Below, piece by piece: positions 22,430-33,921 of a stretch of DNA of 64,000 nt. Made by a program: the position numbers and the translations under genes. Within the stretch, counting starts at the first letter, position 1; each line of letters begins with the position of its first letter. Under the pieces are notes generated by a model. It was given only the letters and a program-made list of their open reading frames with translations, was not told the origin of the DNA and made no database searches. This DNA comes from Toxonevra muliebris (lineage: Eukaryota; Arthropoda; Insecta; Diptera; Pallopteridae), in the NCBI GenBank assembly GCA_963691655.1, contig CAVNUY010000015.1, positions 124,001-188,000 of the forward strand, in the 5' to 3' direction.

Positions 22430-22695
22430 AGTAAAGGACTTCACTAGTGAAATATGACTTCGGAGATGAGTAACATTTAAGAAGGAAATGTTATACTTGT
22501 CAAGACATTTACAATAAGGTGCCATTTATTAAAATCAGACATCAAATACCAAAGTTATGATGAAAAAAATCATTTTGGCTGTTTTTAGGGTGGCCCAAAA
22601 AAATGTTTTTTTTTTGGTTTCGAGATACTCGCCACATAATAGGGGGTGGACTTTTCAAACTTTTTTTTTTTTTGTATAGGGACCGACCCGCTCTA
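22430..22695. repeat. Right inverted repeat of the hAT-like composite
   Basis: It contains the stretch TCACTAGTGAA...GGTTTCGAGATACTC...GGGGGTGGACTTTTCAAAC and the terminal CCGACCCGCTCTA. The same sequence forms the inverted repeats of the copy at 51891-53801 and a partial copy at 51075-51418. Confidence 0.85.
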
Positions 22696-22703
22696 TTGTA
22701 CAT

Positions 22704-22992
22704 CTGTCATACTTATAGTAACTTTTTTGATTTTAACTAACTTCTTATATTGTTTTTTGACGTACTTATATTCTAACCAATTCTCCGATATTTGTGACTT
22801 TTTATATAAATTAAATTTATGTTTATTAAGGTTAGCCAATTCACCATTTTTTAATAACTTTTAAGTAAATTTTTTTATGGTATGTTAGATTATGCATAGA
22901 ATTCAAGATTGCGCTGTTAAGAAATAAAATTTTGTTCTCTAAATCATTTTTTTTTTTAATTTCTGAAGTCAATTTGGCGTAAGAGGTCTATT
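22704..22992 (-). pseudogene. LINE linker segment between endonuclease and RT
   Basis: On the minus strand this reads DLENKILFLNSAILNS and, in another frame, ENWLEYKYVKKQYKKL. It then passes in frame, across the hAT-like insertion site, into the RT part at 16305. It is the middle of the LINE whose ends are at 24545 and 14898. The last 12 bp (22981-22992) are one copy of the target duplication of the LINE inserted next to it. Confidence 0.75.
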
Positions 22993-24295
22993 CTACTCAA
23001 CTAAAAACAGCAAAAGCTAAATTGGGGAAAGTTCAAAGGTTGGCATGTATCTGCATAACAGGAGCGATGAGAACATGTCCGACTGCTGCACTAGAGGTAC
23101 TATTGGAGCTCACTCCATTACACCTCGTGATAGAAAATGCCTCCAAGGCAGCAATCGTAAGAGGAACAAGAAATAAAAGGTTGACGAGGAGATCTATAGG
23201 GCTTGGAGACCGAGATAACCCGGCGAAAGACAACTATCTCTTGGACTGTCCCCAGGACAGAATGGACAAACAGTATAGTTTTGAGAAACACTTCGTTGCA
23301 AAACTTAGTAGTAAGAACGAATGGGAGGGTGTAGAGTATAACTACTCACTCAAAGAACACACGATTAAGTGGTATACAAATGGGTCACGTACCGAGGATG
23401 GAACTGGGGCAGGAGTATTTGGGCCAAGAATCAAACACTCTGAGCCGATGGGGAAGTATCCTAGCATCTTCCAAGCTGAAATTCATGCAATTAGCACATG
23501 TGTGCAACTCAACCTGGATAGACAGTACAAACGGCAAGATATCGCTATCATGTCGGACAGCCAAGCAGCCATTCGAGCATTATGCTCCTTTGAGAACACC
23601 TCTAAGTTGGTGTGGGACTGTTTGAGCAAGCTCAATCAACTGGGCAATAACAACAAAGTCGCTCTATGTTGGGTCCCTGGACACGCAGGAATTGAGGGTA
23701 ATGAGCAGGCAGACGAGCTTGCAAGAAAGGGGGCAGCAACCACTTTCGTGGGACCTGAACCCTTCTGTGGAATAGGAGATAGCGTAATCAGGGAATTACT
23801 CAGGCAAGAAGAGAGGAACAAGAGGCAAGAACTCTTTACCAATCTTACGGGACTGAGGCAATCCAAAGCGCTTTTAGGTAATTATAATAAGAGTAGATAC
23901 GCATTCTGCATTGGTCTCAACAAAAACAGTTTGCGCATATTAGCTGGTATTCTGACTGGGCATTGCGGGCTCAGAGAACACCTTTGCAAGATAGGGGTTG
24001 AGCAAAGCTCAATTTGTAGGTTTTGTAATGAGGAAGACGAATCATCAGAACATATTTTAGCTCAATGTGGAGCACTGATCCACAAAAGAAGGAAATGTCT
24101 GGGCATGCACGAAGTGCCCAGTACAGAACTAGTATCCATAGCTCCGGGCTCAATACTCAAATTTTTGAGGGAAACTGGACTGGATGAGGTACTCTAGGCA
24201 GATTAGACTAGATAGAAAGAGGGACGTACAATAGATCTTATAGGTCGCGGTACAACGACAGAAACCTCTATAATAATACAATACAATACAATACA
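22993..24295 (+). mobile_element. 5'-truncated RNase H-bearing LINE with 12-bp target duplication
   Basis: The insert is flanked by AAGAGGTCTATT at 22981-22992 and 24296-24307. It starts within the pol frame, as expected of 5' truncation, and ends with a short (ATACA)n-type tail. It inserted into the minus-strand LINE. An RNase H domain and simple 3' repeats suit I/LOA-type LINEs; the exact clade is inferred. Confidence 0.9.
23022..24197 (+). CDS. LINE pol C-terminal part: RNase H and zinc-finger tail
   Basis: An uninterrupted frame of 391 codons; the first ATG is internal to the original pol and not a true start. Residues 1-50 match the end of the RT thumb and connection (RLACICITGAMRTCP). 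The RNase H domain (about 115-245) shows TNGS, FQAEIHAI, SDSQAAI and GNEQADELA. The first catalytic Asp of the usual TDGS has become Asn, a single-base change that should abolish RNase H activity. The tail has CRFCNEEDESSEHILAQC, a CCHC-type zinc motif seen in such LINEs. The full-length frame implies a young insertion. Confidence 0.88.
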   Translation: MGKVQRLACICITGAMRTCPTAALEVLLELTPLHLVIENASKAAIVRGTRNKRLTRRSIGLGDRDNPAKDNYLLDCPQDRMDKQYSFEKHFVAKLSSKNEWEGVEYNYSLKEHTIKWYTNGSRTEDGTGAGVFGPRIKHSEPMGKYPSIFQAEIHAISTCVQLNLDRQYKRQDIAIMSDSQAAIRALCSFENTSKLVWDCLSKLNQLGNNNKVALCWVPGHAGIEGNEQADELARKGAATTFVGPEPFCGIGDSVIRELLRQEERNKRQELFTNLTGLRQSKALLGNYNKSRYAFCIGLNKNSLRILAGILTGHCGLREHLCKIGVEQSSICRFCNEEDESSEHILAQCGALIHKRRKCLGMHEVPSTELVSIAPGSILKFLRETGLDEVL

Positions 24296-24545
24296 AAGAG
24301 GTCTATTAGTGCTACATCTATATAAAATTCCCATGAGGTAATGTCTATACCGCTTCTCATTTTAAATTCGGTGCTAGGTCTGATTTTAAATTTTATAGTT
24401 TTATAGTATGAAATTTGAAATTCATCCAAACTTTCACAGATTACGTTGTTCGAGTTAGTAAAAAGTAAGTCAATTTTTGTTTTGGATGCTTCAGTAACGC
24501 GTGTATCGAACTCTTAACAAGTTGTTCAACTTCATCACAATCTAT
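24296..24545 (-). pseudogene. LINE endonuclease C-terminal segment
   Basis: On the minus strand it reads RVTEASKTKIDLLFTNSN, the typical end of a LINE apurinic-type endonuclease, followed by linker with one frameshift. It belongs to the LINE that continues at 22992 and 16305 after the insertions are removed. The 5' part of the LINE beyond 24545 is absent. Confidence 0.75.
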
Positions 24546-24805
24546 TGTGAACTGCTAATAGTGAAAGAAGAAGCATGACAGTTTGACATAAAACAAGAAA
24601 GGAAAAGATTCGAAATGTCTGTCTGACAAAGAGTAAAAACTAAAAACAATGCCAACGATTGACCAAAATGGCTAGGATGTTTCACCTCTAGCTGCTGAGG
24701 AGTTTCATTGTGAACAACAATATAATGAAGAAGAGACTTAGCCACTTGGTCGTTTTATTTGCACATGTTAAACTAGCTAGCGAATAAAACACAGCTATTA
24801 AATCT
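24546..24805. other. Spacer between two LINE fragments
   Basis: No domain is recognised. The 67-codon minus frame at 24542-24745 has no motif. Confidence 0.4.
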
Positions 24806-25083
24806 ATTGTCACAATGCTAGTGGCATTCGTACTAAATTCAAGCAAGCACTATAAGCAACATCACTGCAGGAATATGATATTTTCGCATTAACTGACATC
24901 TGGCTTCTTAACATTATTTGTAATGCTGAACTTATCGATAAGTATTATCAAGTGCACTGTCACGACAATTTGTCCTTTGGCTAGATATAGAAAAAAGGTA
25001 TTCTATTTACTAATTTACGAAACGCATTAGTATCCCTGCCATTAGAAGAGAACGAAGTTGAGCGAATTTGTGTTTCTACTCCA
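24806..25083 (+). pseudogene. LINE endonuclease N-terminal fragment
   Basis: The plus-strand frame reads SGIRTKFKQAL, EYDIFALTDIWL and a later VHCHDN block, which are the first conserved motifs of a LINE endonuclease (the EYDI...LTETWL region). It is interrupted by three stop codons and ends near a possible hAT MITE. It is a different copy from the minus-strand LINE. Confidence 0.75.
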
Positions 25084-25123
25084 TCCCCCTTTAGTATTTT
25101 CGGGACCATTGGTTACCGGCGGC

Positions 25124-26017
25124 CAGGGATACCAATCAATTTTTTCTTTCTCCCCGATAACCCTCGAGAAATTCCCCAATTTTAGATCGAATTCCCCGCA
25201 CTGGTATAATTTCATATTATAACAACACGCACTTTCCATATAAATATTTTACAAAACGAAATTGACCTCAGTGAGTGTTATTTTAAGGTGACCCTGAACT
25301 TTCTTGGATTAATCGAAACATACTTTCTGACTACGGAATTCTTAACATATAAGTTTCAGCCCACCTTTGGACATCAACGTTCTCAAAGGAGAAGACATGA
25401 GATTTCTTTTGACTCAAATAAAAAATGGCAAAAACTTTGTTTTGCGAAAAACGGGTTCAAACTTTTGACTATCGGTTTTTAACATATAAAATATACTTCA
25501 TCTTCTTTCTGATGGCTGACCCTAATTTGTAAGTTTACAGATTAGTCAGCAAAGATTAAGAGTTAATCAGGAAGTGCTGGACGAAGGCATAGCTAAGCCT
25601 TTCTGAACGGCCGAAAGGAAAGTGGAAGATCCACGCTACTGTTTTGGCCTGACTGACACTCGCCGCTATAATCGTCTATATCTACGAAAGCACTCTGCGT
25701 TCTCTGAAATTTTTACACAATACTTTCGAAATATAATACTTTCAAATAGCACACTTTTTTAAAAATCGATTTCTCCAAAACCAATAAATTGCAAGGCCTG
25801 CTTAAGAAAAGATGAAGTTTTTTATGAGCCAAAATATGAAATATTTCATAAGTTAAACGGTTTACATTACAAATTTGACAAAAAAATATTCTATAGACTT
25901 TAATTACTAAAAGCTGAACGACTTCAAATTCCCCGAAAAAAAAAGTTCATTCCCCGATTCCCCGCACCAAGTAAAATTGCCGCAAATCTGGGAATTCCCC
26001 GCAAGTCGGCATCGCTG
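25124..26017. mobile_element. Possible hAT MITE with GGAATTCCCCG-type subterminal repeats
   Basis: The left end starts CAGGGATACC and the right end finishes GGCATCGCTG, loosely inverted and similar to the ends of the hAT at 6540-9022. The flanking 8-mers are CCGGCGGC and CCGGCGAG (6 of 8 match). Repeated TTCCCCG words occur near both ends. There is no transposase. The mismatches in both ends and flanks keep confidence moderate. Confidence 0.5.
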
Positions 26018-26025
26018 CCGGCGAG

Positions 26026-27339
26026 CCAAAATTAATTTTCTCAGTTTTCTCAAAAACAATTGCACTGATTTTATTACATTTATATTTGTTGAAAAGAGAA
26101 TTGATAGCGTTTCAGTTATTATTAAAAATTTTTTGAAATTGTTATCTAAACTAAAATTTTTTACCTATTTTCAATCGCTTACAATTTCGATAATATTTCT
26201 CCAAATACGCTAAATTTTCAATGTTATTGAAAAAACATTATTTCCCAGTTTTTGAATCTTTGTTTATTTTCATTGGAAATTAAGTTTTGTTATGCGTCAC
26301 CGGTTGCCCTCAATGAAAACTTTTTACAATGAAATGAGGACCAACGCAGGCGAATCCGGATTCAAGTTTGCTCTAGTTTCCTTATGGTGAAAAAAAGCTT
26401 AACTGAACAAATAGTGGTAAAAGACTTTGTACTCTATTTAAAACAATTTCTAATACTCTTAAATGTACCTAAAATGTGATTTAAAAAATTTCCGTTGAGG
26501 GCCGGGGAAATGTATCAGAAATGTATCACTATGACCCGTTTCAATATTGAGGTCATAAAATACATAAAATGTATGAATGTAAAAATTTTTTTTTTTGTTT
26601 TATCTGTTCGTCGGTGGTAGAAACATTGTATCGAAAACTTGAAGAAAATATATTACGAAATAAAACTGCATCCTGAAAAAAAAACTCTTACTTTTTTGGG
26701 AGTAAGCCCACCGGAAAATTAAAATTGCAAGAAAAATGTGCAACCTTCTTTTATGCTATAAACATTGTTTTATTTAAATGATAGTCATAAAATCTTCGTC
26801 ACAAAATGAAAAAAGTAAAAAAATAATTTTGTTCAGCTAGCTTGTTCTACTCACTGTGCGCTGGTCAAAATTTATCTTTTAAATCTCAAAATAATAAAAT
26901 GCTGAAAAAACAATATACATATCGCACCCTAAAACAAAAGTAACAAAACTCAAAATTTTCAAAAATTTACATTTTGCTATAAAGCAGTTAGCAGCGCACA
27001 TCTCTAAAAATTGTAAAACCCTGTTATTCTTCTTTCTTCACTTTCGCTTAAAAATCACCGTTATGCCTCTTTTTATGTTATTAGCAGGGACCGAAAATAA
27101 TAATTATTTTAAAATATTTAAACGAAAAAATCAACGTGTTCCAAATATCGTAGAACAATGTCGAGTACACCAAATTGATAATTATTGCATGGTCCTCCAA
27201 GAAACTTTCAACTTCTTTTTTCTCTCTCACATTCTTACGCTCACGTTTTTCTCTCTCGTTGAAAGTTTTTCGAGTACGTGAACACTTCTAGTGAAAACTA
27301 ATAATAATTGTTAAGAATTTCTTGTACGTGAACAGACCT
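26026..27339. other. AT-rich sequence, no gene recognised
   Basis: A short inverted pair AAACTTTCAAC / GTTGAAAGTTT encloses a pyrimidine-rich stretch at 27200-27270. Nothing else could be assigned. Confidence 0.45.
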
Positions 27340-27830
27340 TTTGTCTACAATCGATCTCGTCCGCGCATATAACCAAATCGCAATTGCCGAAGAAGACAGG
27401 GAAAAAACGGCCATTATCATTCCTTTTGGCCTATTTGAATTTAACGTTATGACATTTGGGTAGCGAAACGCATCTCAAACTTTCCAACGTTTCATGAACA
27501 GTTTATTTAATGATTTAGATTTCGTCATCGTTTACATTTGTATAGCCTCAAAATCCATCGACGAGCTTCATGAACATTTGCGAATCATTCTCGAGCGTTT
27601 GCGCAAATATAACATTAAAATAAAACCGGCCAAATTTAGCTTTGGCCAAGAACCACTGTCATTCGAAATATTGCTGGTAAATACAACATTGTCGCGGACA
27701 TGTTATTTCGAATCGAAGAAGTCAGATCTGATGAAATTAGCCTCGAATTGTTGGCACGGTCTCAATCAAATGACGGTGAGTTAAAACTCATCATCGACGA
27801 CAAATCAAATATCTAACTTGTATCGATCGG
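27340..27830 (+). pseudogene. Ty3/gypsy reverse transcriptase remnant
   Basis: The frames read DLVRAYNQIAIAEEDREKT (motif A), FGLFEFNVMTFG with a stop straight after it, and IASKSIDELHEHLR after a damaged YxDD motif. The sequence then jumps to a block like VADMLFRIEE from the end of the RNase H/connection, showing an internal deletion. No LTR was found nearby. The element is dead. Confidence 0.8.
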
Positions 27831-28050
27831 TTCTCTAGATGGCCAGTTGTTATTCCCATGGAAGTAATGACAGCTGAGACAGTGGAGAGAATTTGTCATT
27901 CGAATTAATGACAAATTAGTAACGGTAACAATTGAGAGGCTGAAAGTCGCAAACTTTGAATGTAATGTGCAAAAGAATAATAATTCTTTAATGCTTACCA
28001 AAAATTTGAAAAAAAACTACGGATGTTGCAATCCAAACTAAAGCAATTAT

Positions 28051-28366
28051 ACTGTGCGACAAAATTTTAAACTTTTGTCTTATGCGCGAGACTTTTCAAC
28101 GGTTTTATAGTAATTTAGGGTCACTAATCACGACTGCGTCCTCAGTTTTTCTCCATCACAACTAGTTTTCCCACTAAAATCGGAAAAATGGGGTCTTCGG
28201 TGCTATTATGAAATTTCTTTATTTCAACAGATACGAATTTGAATTATTTAGCACAAAGAGATAAACAATTTTTATGTGTACACTTTTCCTCCATCTCTTA
28301 CCCGTCCTCTTGAAAATGGCCATTTATTGAAAAAGGGGGCTTACCTCTTTTTCAATAAATGGCTAT
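28051..28366 (-). repeat. Dispersed repeat 'C', copy 1
   Basis: On the minus strand it matches 36222-36535 and a shorter piece at 55650-55785, sharing ACTATAAAACCGTTG and GGGAGAACTAG-type blocks. It ends in a perfect palindrome, CCATTTATTGAAAAAG...CTTTTTCAATAAATGG (28320-28363). No protein is encoded. The type is unknown. Confidence 0.6.
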
Positions 28367-30494
28367 AAAACAGAATCCGTTGTGAAAACTATTATACTGT
28401 TTTCGAAGAAAATGTTTCTTGTTACAAATTATATTATTATTATTATATATATATTGCATTAGGCTTCTATGTGAAACTATACAAATTTCAATCCAGATGT
28501 GCTACGATATCATATTATATATCAATTTAAAGAGCTTGACGAGTAGGCTAGCCAAAAATTATCAGATTTTAAATCGGTTAAGCCAACTCCAAAACATTAG
28601 AGTCGGAAGTTTTTCAAAATTCGGCAATTGAACAAAGCATTGAATTCATCGTTGAAAAAATCATTGCTTAAGCGGGAGTAAATAATAAATAAGAGAAAGA
28701 GAGAACCAATGAGTGACGTCATCTCTCAGAATTATCTGCATACACAAATAACAAAACAAACACCAACGAGTAGTTTGGTTTTTTTTTGATATTTGTTTTT
28801 TCCTACCGATTAGTATATCTTTATTTTTTGGCTTGAACCCGCAAGGCCGCATCAGGGCAACCTTTCGGTTTTTTCACCTTACAACTAAACTCAAAAACTA
28901 ATAAAAAAAATGCATTTTGCTTTCATCAATATTAACTGAAAAAAAAAATTTTGGTGTTTGTTTTATTATTATTTCAATCATGCGGGTTAGAGGGTTGACG
29001 CTCTAATTTAGGGCCCACAGTAAAAATACCGAACCCACCGAAGTGAAAACGAGATTGGGCAGACTTGTAAACAACCCCATCCGTTTCGTAACTTTTATAA
29101 CATGATTTCTGGCAAATCATTGGTGAGGGAGTATTTGGCAGCCTCTCTGCATCTGAAAAATAATTTAATTTTACTTACCATTATTACCAACATTGAATTT
29201 AATTTTACTAACCATTTTTTACCAATATTGAATTTAATCGTACTTACCTTTTATATCAACCCTGAATTCAATTTAGCAAAAAAATGTAAATTTCAAGGGT
29301 AGAGAAATTTATTTCTCTCTCTATCATCGTGACTGTTTGAGAAGCCAAAACGCATTTTGTATTCTGCCCTATCTTCGGACATCTAAGGCCACAACATCTT
29401 TTTTTATTGAAATAAGCTGCTGATATAATAAATCTTCGAAATAAATTTCCGAATATTTTTTCAATTTTATAAATTTTTTTAAAAGTTGTGTCATGCAAAA
29501 CGCTAAAAATGTCCTAAATCCGGACACCAAAAACCGTTTTTCTAAGTACGGACATGATGGTTTTTTACAGAAAATTACAAGTTTTATTTAAAAAATTTGC
29601 TATGATTTTTTGACAGAAATTAAAAGAAAAATTATTAAGTAATATTTATGTAACCAAATAATGTGTAATATTTAAATATTTTTGTTTTGACCTTACTTAT
29701 ATAGTTTGACATATTTGCTTGATATCTTTCAAATAAAAGGAATTATTGAATTATATTTTTACTCAGTTTATTCAGTTATAATACAAAAAAAATAATGATA
29801 TTTTTTTTTTAGTATAAACGCGGTATTTTGTAAAAAATGCGGTATGCGGTTTTGGAGTTGAAAAAACGATATACTACCGCGAAAAACTGTATAGATACGA
29901 GCGTTAATCTTACACCGTGAAATGGAAGATCCACAATCAGAATTATCGTTATTGGTTTTATGAAAAACATCTTCATCTTTTTCAAAGTTTTCGAGGTTGT
30001 TCACCGAACAGATGGCGTTGTTACTTATTTTCGTGTATTGCTTTTGAATTAGTGTTATAATCACCACTAATACCGACATCAAGAGATGTGGTTGTCTTAC
30101 AGGGAAGTTGTTTTAAAATCGACCCATCCTCATGAACGAAATTCTGGACACTATTTTTATTTTCATCACTTGCAACATATACTTCAGCCAAAGATGTTTC
30201 TATTTTCTTCTTTTTTTTGCTGTACGAAAAGACATATTAACGCCTTCTTCTTTCACTTCTTTGACCATAATAACTAGTTTTTTACCTCACTCCATTTGTA
30301 CGAAAGTTTAATTACTGGATTTTATTCCATTGTTGAACAAAAAAGCAGCTTTTTTCCCCATTTTTCTCTATTCCTTTTAGCCCTTCCTTTTAAATAAAAT
30401 AAAAGCAAAAATAAATGAAAACAACTGCCGAACAATATTTCAAATTACAGCCACTTTAATTTGAAAATTATGGGCTTTAGAAAAAAAATGTATA
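28367..30494. other. AT-rich sequence, no gene recognised
   Basis: A short near-repeat of TTGAATTTAATTTTACT(T/A)ACCATT occurs around 29160-29250. Otherwise only short frames without motifs are present. Confidence 0.45.
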
Positions 30495-30658
30495 GAACAA
30501 AAACTTCTTAAAATGAATCATAAAATATGCTATAATTTTTTCTGAATTTTTTGAAAAAGTTTTGATATTTTTTAAAATTTCATAATTTTTAAAAAATCGA
30601 AAATTCTGAAAAAAAATTTGAACGTATTCTTTGATAAATTTTAAGAAGTTTTTGTTCT
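30495..30658. mobile_element. 164-bp TA-flanked MITE
   Basis: The ends GAACAAAAACTTCTTAAAAT and their reverse complement are flanked by TA on both sides. The whole element folds on itself. TA flanks point to a Tc1/mariner-type MITE (inference). Confidence 0.65.
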
Positions 30659-30660
30659 AG

Positions 30661-32449
30661 AAAATGTATTTCTAAAGTTCACCCGTCTTATGTAAACATT
30701 CCTGAAAGTTTTGAAGCGACTTTTCGCGTTCAAGCCGACATTTCGTATATTTACACGCTCAATTTTAAAACACCAAGTGACACATTTTGGAGTTGAGGAT
30801 GCTTGGACGACGGAATTTTATCAAATAAAGGTATTTCTTGATGATTTCATTCCGAAAATAATTTAAGAAAACAAATTTTTAATCGAAAAATCATGTTTTT
30901 TGATGAATAAGTGATCATAACTTTTTGAATTTTATTTTTTTTTTTTATTCTGACTGCAGATTTCGAAAGTTCATAAAATTTTGCTAAAAAAATGATATGG
31001 CTCAAATTTTTTTAAGTTCGTTTTCATAGTTAACGGAGCCACTTAAATAAGCTTTGAAAATGCGGCGGTCCCGTCCTTAATGGGTTAACAAAAGCAGTTG
31101 TGTTAAGATAAGATTTAACTTTTTTTTAATTTTCGTTTTTACAAAAGGACTTGTATCGACACAAGAAGTTTTGCCGCAATGAACGCTCGCGATCAAATGA
31201 TTGCAAAATCAGCTTATCTGAGGCAAGAAGTCAGTTTTGCCAGTTTTGCTTTTGATGAAACGATTTCTTTCGAAAGAAGCTATTTTATCAAATGGGAATT
31301 GGTAAAAATGTGCTAAAAGTAGGTTGTTTTGAGTGAGAGAAGCTGTTTTGTCTAATGCAATTGCAAAAAAACTGAAAGAAGTCGATTTGAGACTGTTATA
31401 TCTTTTGTTCCAAAAATCATAGAATTAAGGCGATTAGTGCAAAATAAGCATAATAAAATTTTGTATTTACAACAAAAATCTTGGAAAATTTTTTTATCTG
31501 GAGAGAAGTCGCTTTGTCAAATGGCCGCAGATATGATAGTATGATAGTGTAACACGTCTGGATCGTCTAGAATAAATGTATAGATTAAGAGACTTCGATT
31601 GTTTTGTTGTATTCTAACAAAGGCGGTGATTTTTGTAAGTTTTTCCACCGTCCTCCAAAATTAGTTATTCAAGAAAAAAGCATGGGATACCAGGACGGAA
31701 TTAGAGCCAAAGTTAATTCAGCTAATATACATTGTATTTAAATAAATACACATTTAGTAAAATACCTTTTTATTAATTCAAGGATTTTACCTTGAAAAAT
31801 CGTCAAATATGACTTTGCGCAACAAATTGTTTTCAGAAACGAATCACATAAATGAAGTAATTTTAACTCAAGAAAAGCCGCTACACATGAAAAAAGTCGA
31901 AGGATTCTTGTGTGTGTTTTCGAAAAAATATTCGCTAAAATAAAGAAAAAAAATAAAATTATTGTTCTATCCCTTAAAAATTACCGTTTTTTACCTAATA
32001 TTATTGTACGCTGGAAAAAATGAAAAAAGGGGATGGTTGGATATTTTTTACCCTAAATTACTGAGGTGTAAAAAAACTTGCCGAGACGAGTTCCTGCGAT
32101 ATCGTTAAATTTTTTAGAATGAATAGAAATAACCCAAAATTTTCCAAAAATGTATTGATAAATTATTACTTTGTTAAATGACATTCCAAAGTTTATTTCA
32201 GAAGACGCATTACAATTTATAAAAAAAAAATCTGATAAATAATCAATTATGCTCACAATTTTGAATAATACTTTTTACTAAAGTGAAGCACGAAAAAATG
32301 TCGTGTTTGTACACCCCTGAAAAAGAACCTCGGTTTATTTTATGATGATTTCCAAAATATTTTAGCTCTAGCGATTACCTTTCGTGAGCTAGGTCATCTT
32401 GAAAATTTTTAGGTAGGCTACTTTTGGCCAATTAAAAATTCAAAAATAA
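30661..32449. other. AT-rich sequence, no gene recognised
   Basis: No open frame with a motif, no transposon ends and no RNA gene were found. Confidence 0.45.
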
Positions 32450-32778
32450 CAGTATTGTGACGAGCAAAAATTGAAGACCAATTTGAGTCGCACAAATAAC
32501 ACCGAAGTGACGCATAAAGCGTTAAAAACACAGAAGCATGCCCAGCGTAGGCTGGGAGAAGATCACCGCAAAGGCGAAATACATAATAAAGCGCGCAAAA
32601 ACAACAAAGACACACACAGTTAGCACAAAGAAAAAGAAAAGCACAAATGTGCTACGCTAAGTGTGCTACAACATCAAAAGACGTATACTACAAAACTACA
32701 ATTGGCAGAAGCAACAAAACAATACATTTCAGTGGCGACAGTCTGGACAATAGAATAACGGTATAGCTCGATGTGTGC

Positions 32779-32787
32779 TATAAAAAG
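32779..32787 (+). promoter_or_regulatory. TATA box
   Basis: GTGCTATAAAAAGGCGAGCG is a well-formed RNA polymerase II TATA element with GC-rich flanks. The downstream sequence is unusually GC-rich for the window. Confidence 0.5.
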
Positions 32788-32939
32788 GCGAGCGCAGCAA
32801 AAATCTTTCTTTTTGGCTGGCAGCTGGCATCGGAGCAACACGTACCTCTGGTAAGTACAAGTAGTGGGGAAAAATACAATAGTTAGTTAGAAAAATTAGA
32901 ATTCGACACGACGGACAAAATTTGGGAGGACAGGAAAAC

Positions 32940-33205
32940 TTCAAGTCTTGTAACCTGTGAAGACGTGTGCGGCTTGCCGTTAATCCTCGGAAGAACAACA
33001 AGCCGACTTGGTCATTAGTCAGGAAACTCCAGGACTTGTAACCTGCGAAGACGTGTGCGGCTTGCCGTTGATCGTCGGAGAAAAAACAAGACGACTTGGT
33101 CATTAGCCAGGAAAAACTCCAGGACTTGTAACCTGCAAAGACGTGTGCCGCTTGCCGTTGATCGTCGGAGGAACAACAAGCCGACCTGGTCTAACAGACA
33201 AGATA
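32940..33205. repeat. Three copies of a ~90-bp repeat
   Basis: CTTGTAACCTG begins near 32947, 33035 and 33125, and each copy continues with AAGACGTGTGC and CTTGCCGTT. The copies are similar but not identical. Confidence 0.85.
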
Positions 33206-33253
33206 TCACGACCGACGCAAGACACCGCATGGTACGTTAGTTGTACGCCACAG

Positions 33254-33715
33254 CCACAGCAGCGCTACGCCAGCGCAGTCCATCGCATTCGCCCGTTATA
33301 CGACAGTCTAGCCATAGCGGCGCTACGCCAGCGCGATCCATCGCATTCGCCCGTTATACGCCAGTCTGGCCACAGCAGCGCTACGCCAGCGTGACCCATC
33401 GCATTCGTCAGTTACACGCCAGCCCACGCAAAGCAGTACTACGCCAGCGCAATCCATCGCATTCGCCCGTTATACGCCAGTCTGGCCACAGCAGCGCTAC
33501 GCCAGCGCAATCCATCGCATTCGTCCGTTATACGACAGTCTAGCCATAGCAGCGCTACGCCAGCGCAATTCATCGCATTCGCCAGTTATACGACAGTCTA
33601 GCCATCGTAGCGCAATCCATCGCATTCGCCCGTTATACGCCAGTCTACGCACAGCAGCGCTACGCCAGCGCGATCCATCGATTCATCATTTACACGCCAG
33701 CCCATTAAATATTAA
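33254..33715. repeat. Eight copies of a GC-rich 58-bp repeat
   Basis: Each copy carries AGCGCTACGCCAGCGC and CATCGCATTCGCCCGTTATA-like words. Copy seven has an internal deletion. The period is not a multiple of three, so the open frames across it are chance. Confidence 0.9.
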
Positions 33716-33921
33716 GTTGAATTATTCGAAGTATAATTTAATTAATAATTAGTGAAATTAAACCTGAATTATTGTTAAAATAAAAACTTGTGTGTCTAAC
33801 TATATTTTGTCCCCTGCAAAATATAAATTTTGTAACGCGAAGAACCTCTGGAGCCCGCTGAAACTACCTCAGCCTAAAAACGGGAAACGGTTTGTTACAG
33901 TATGCAAACACTGTTTTTTTA

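Larger units (their letters stand above)
16306..22695. mobile_element. hAT-like element with long inverted repeats, expanded by nested insertions
   Basis: The left end starts TAGGACGGGCCGATG and the right end finishes CCGACCCGCTCTA, its inverted partner. It is flanked by the 8-bp duplication TTGTACAT. The right inverted repeat is long (about 22430-22695); the left has lost all but ~15 bp of its outer part before joining internal sequence at 16322. A second copy is at 51891-53801. No transposase was found, so this is a non-autonomous family. Between the ends lie a Helitron remnant, a tRNA-like sequence and repeat B, added later. Confidence 0.85.
32450..33840 (+). mobile_element. LTR-like promoter region with tandem repeats
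   Basis: This stretch is richer in G+C than its surroundings. It holds a TATA box (TATAAAAAG, 32779-32787), then three ~90-bp repeats, then eight 58-bp repeats, and an AATAAAAA signal near 33778. Promoter, long repeats and polyadenylation signal in this order suit a long LTR of a gypsy-type element, perhaps solo. The ends and a target duplication could not be defined, so a non-LTR promoter is also possible. Confidence 0.4.

Noticed and set aside
33055..33543. Overlapping plus-strand frames in the GC-rich repeats, repeating Arg-Gln and Ser-His-Ser-Pro words
   Set aside because: The 58-bp period is not a multiple of three, so the frame changes in each unit; open frames here come from repeat composition.
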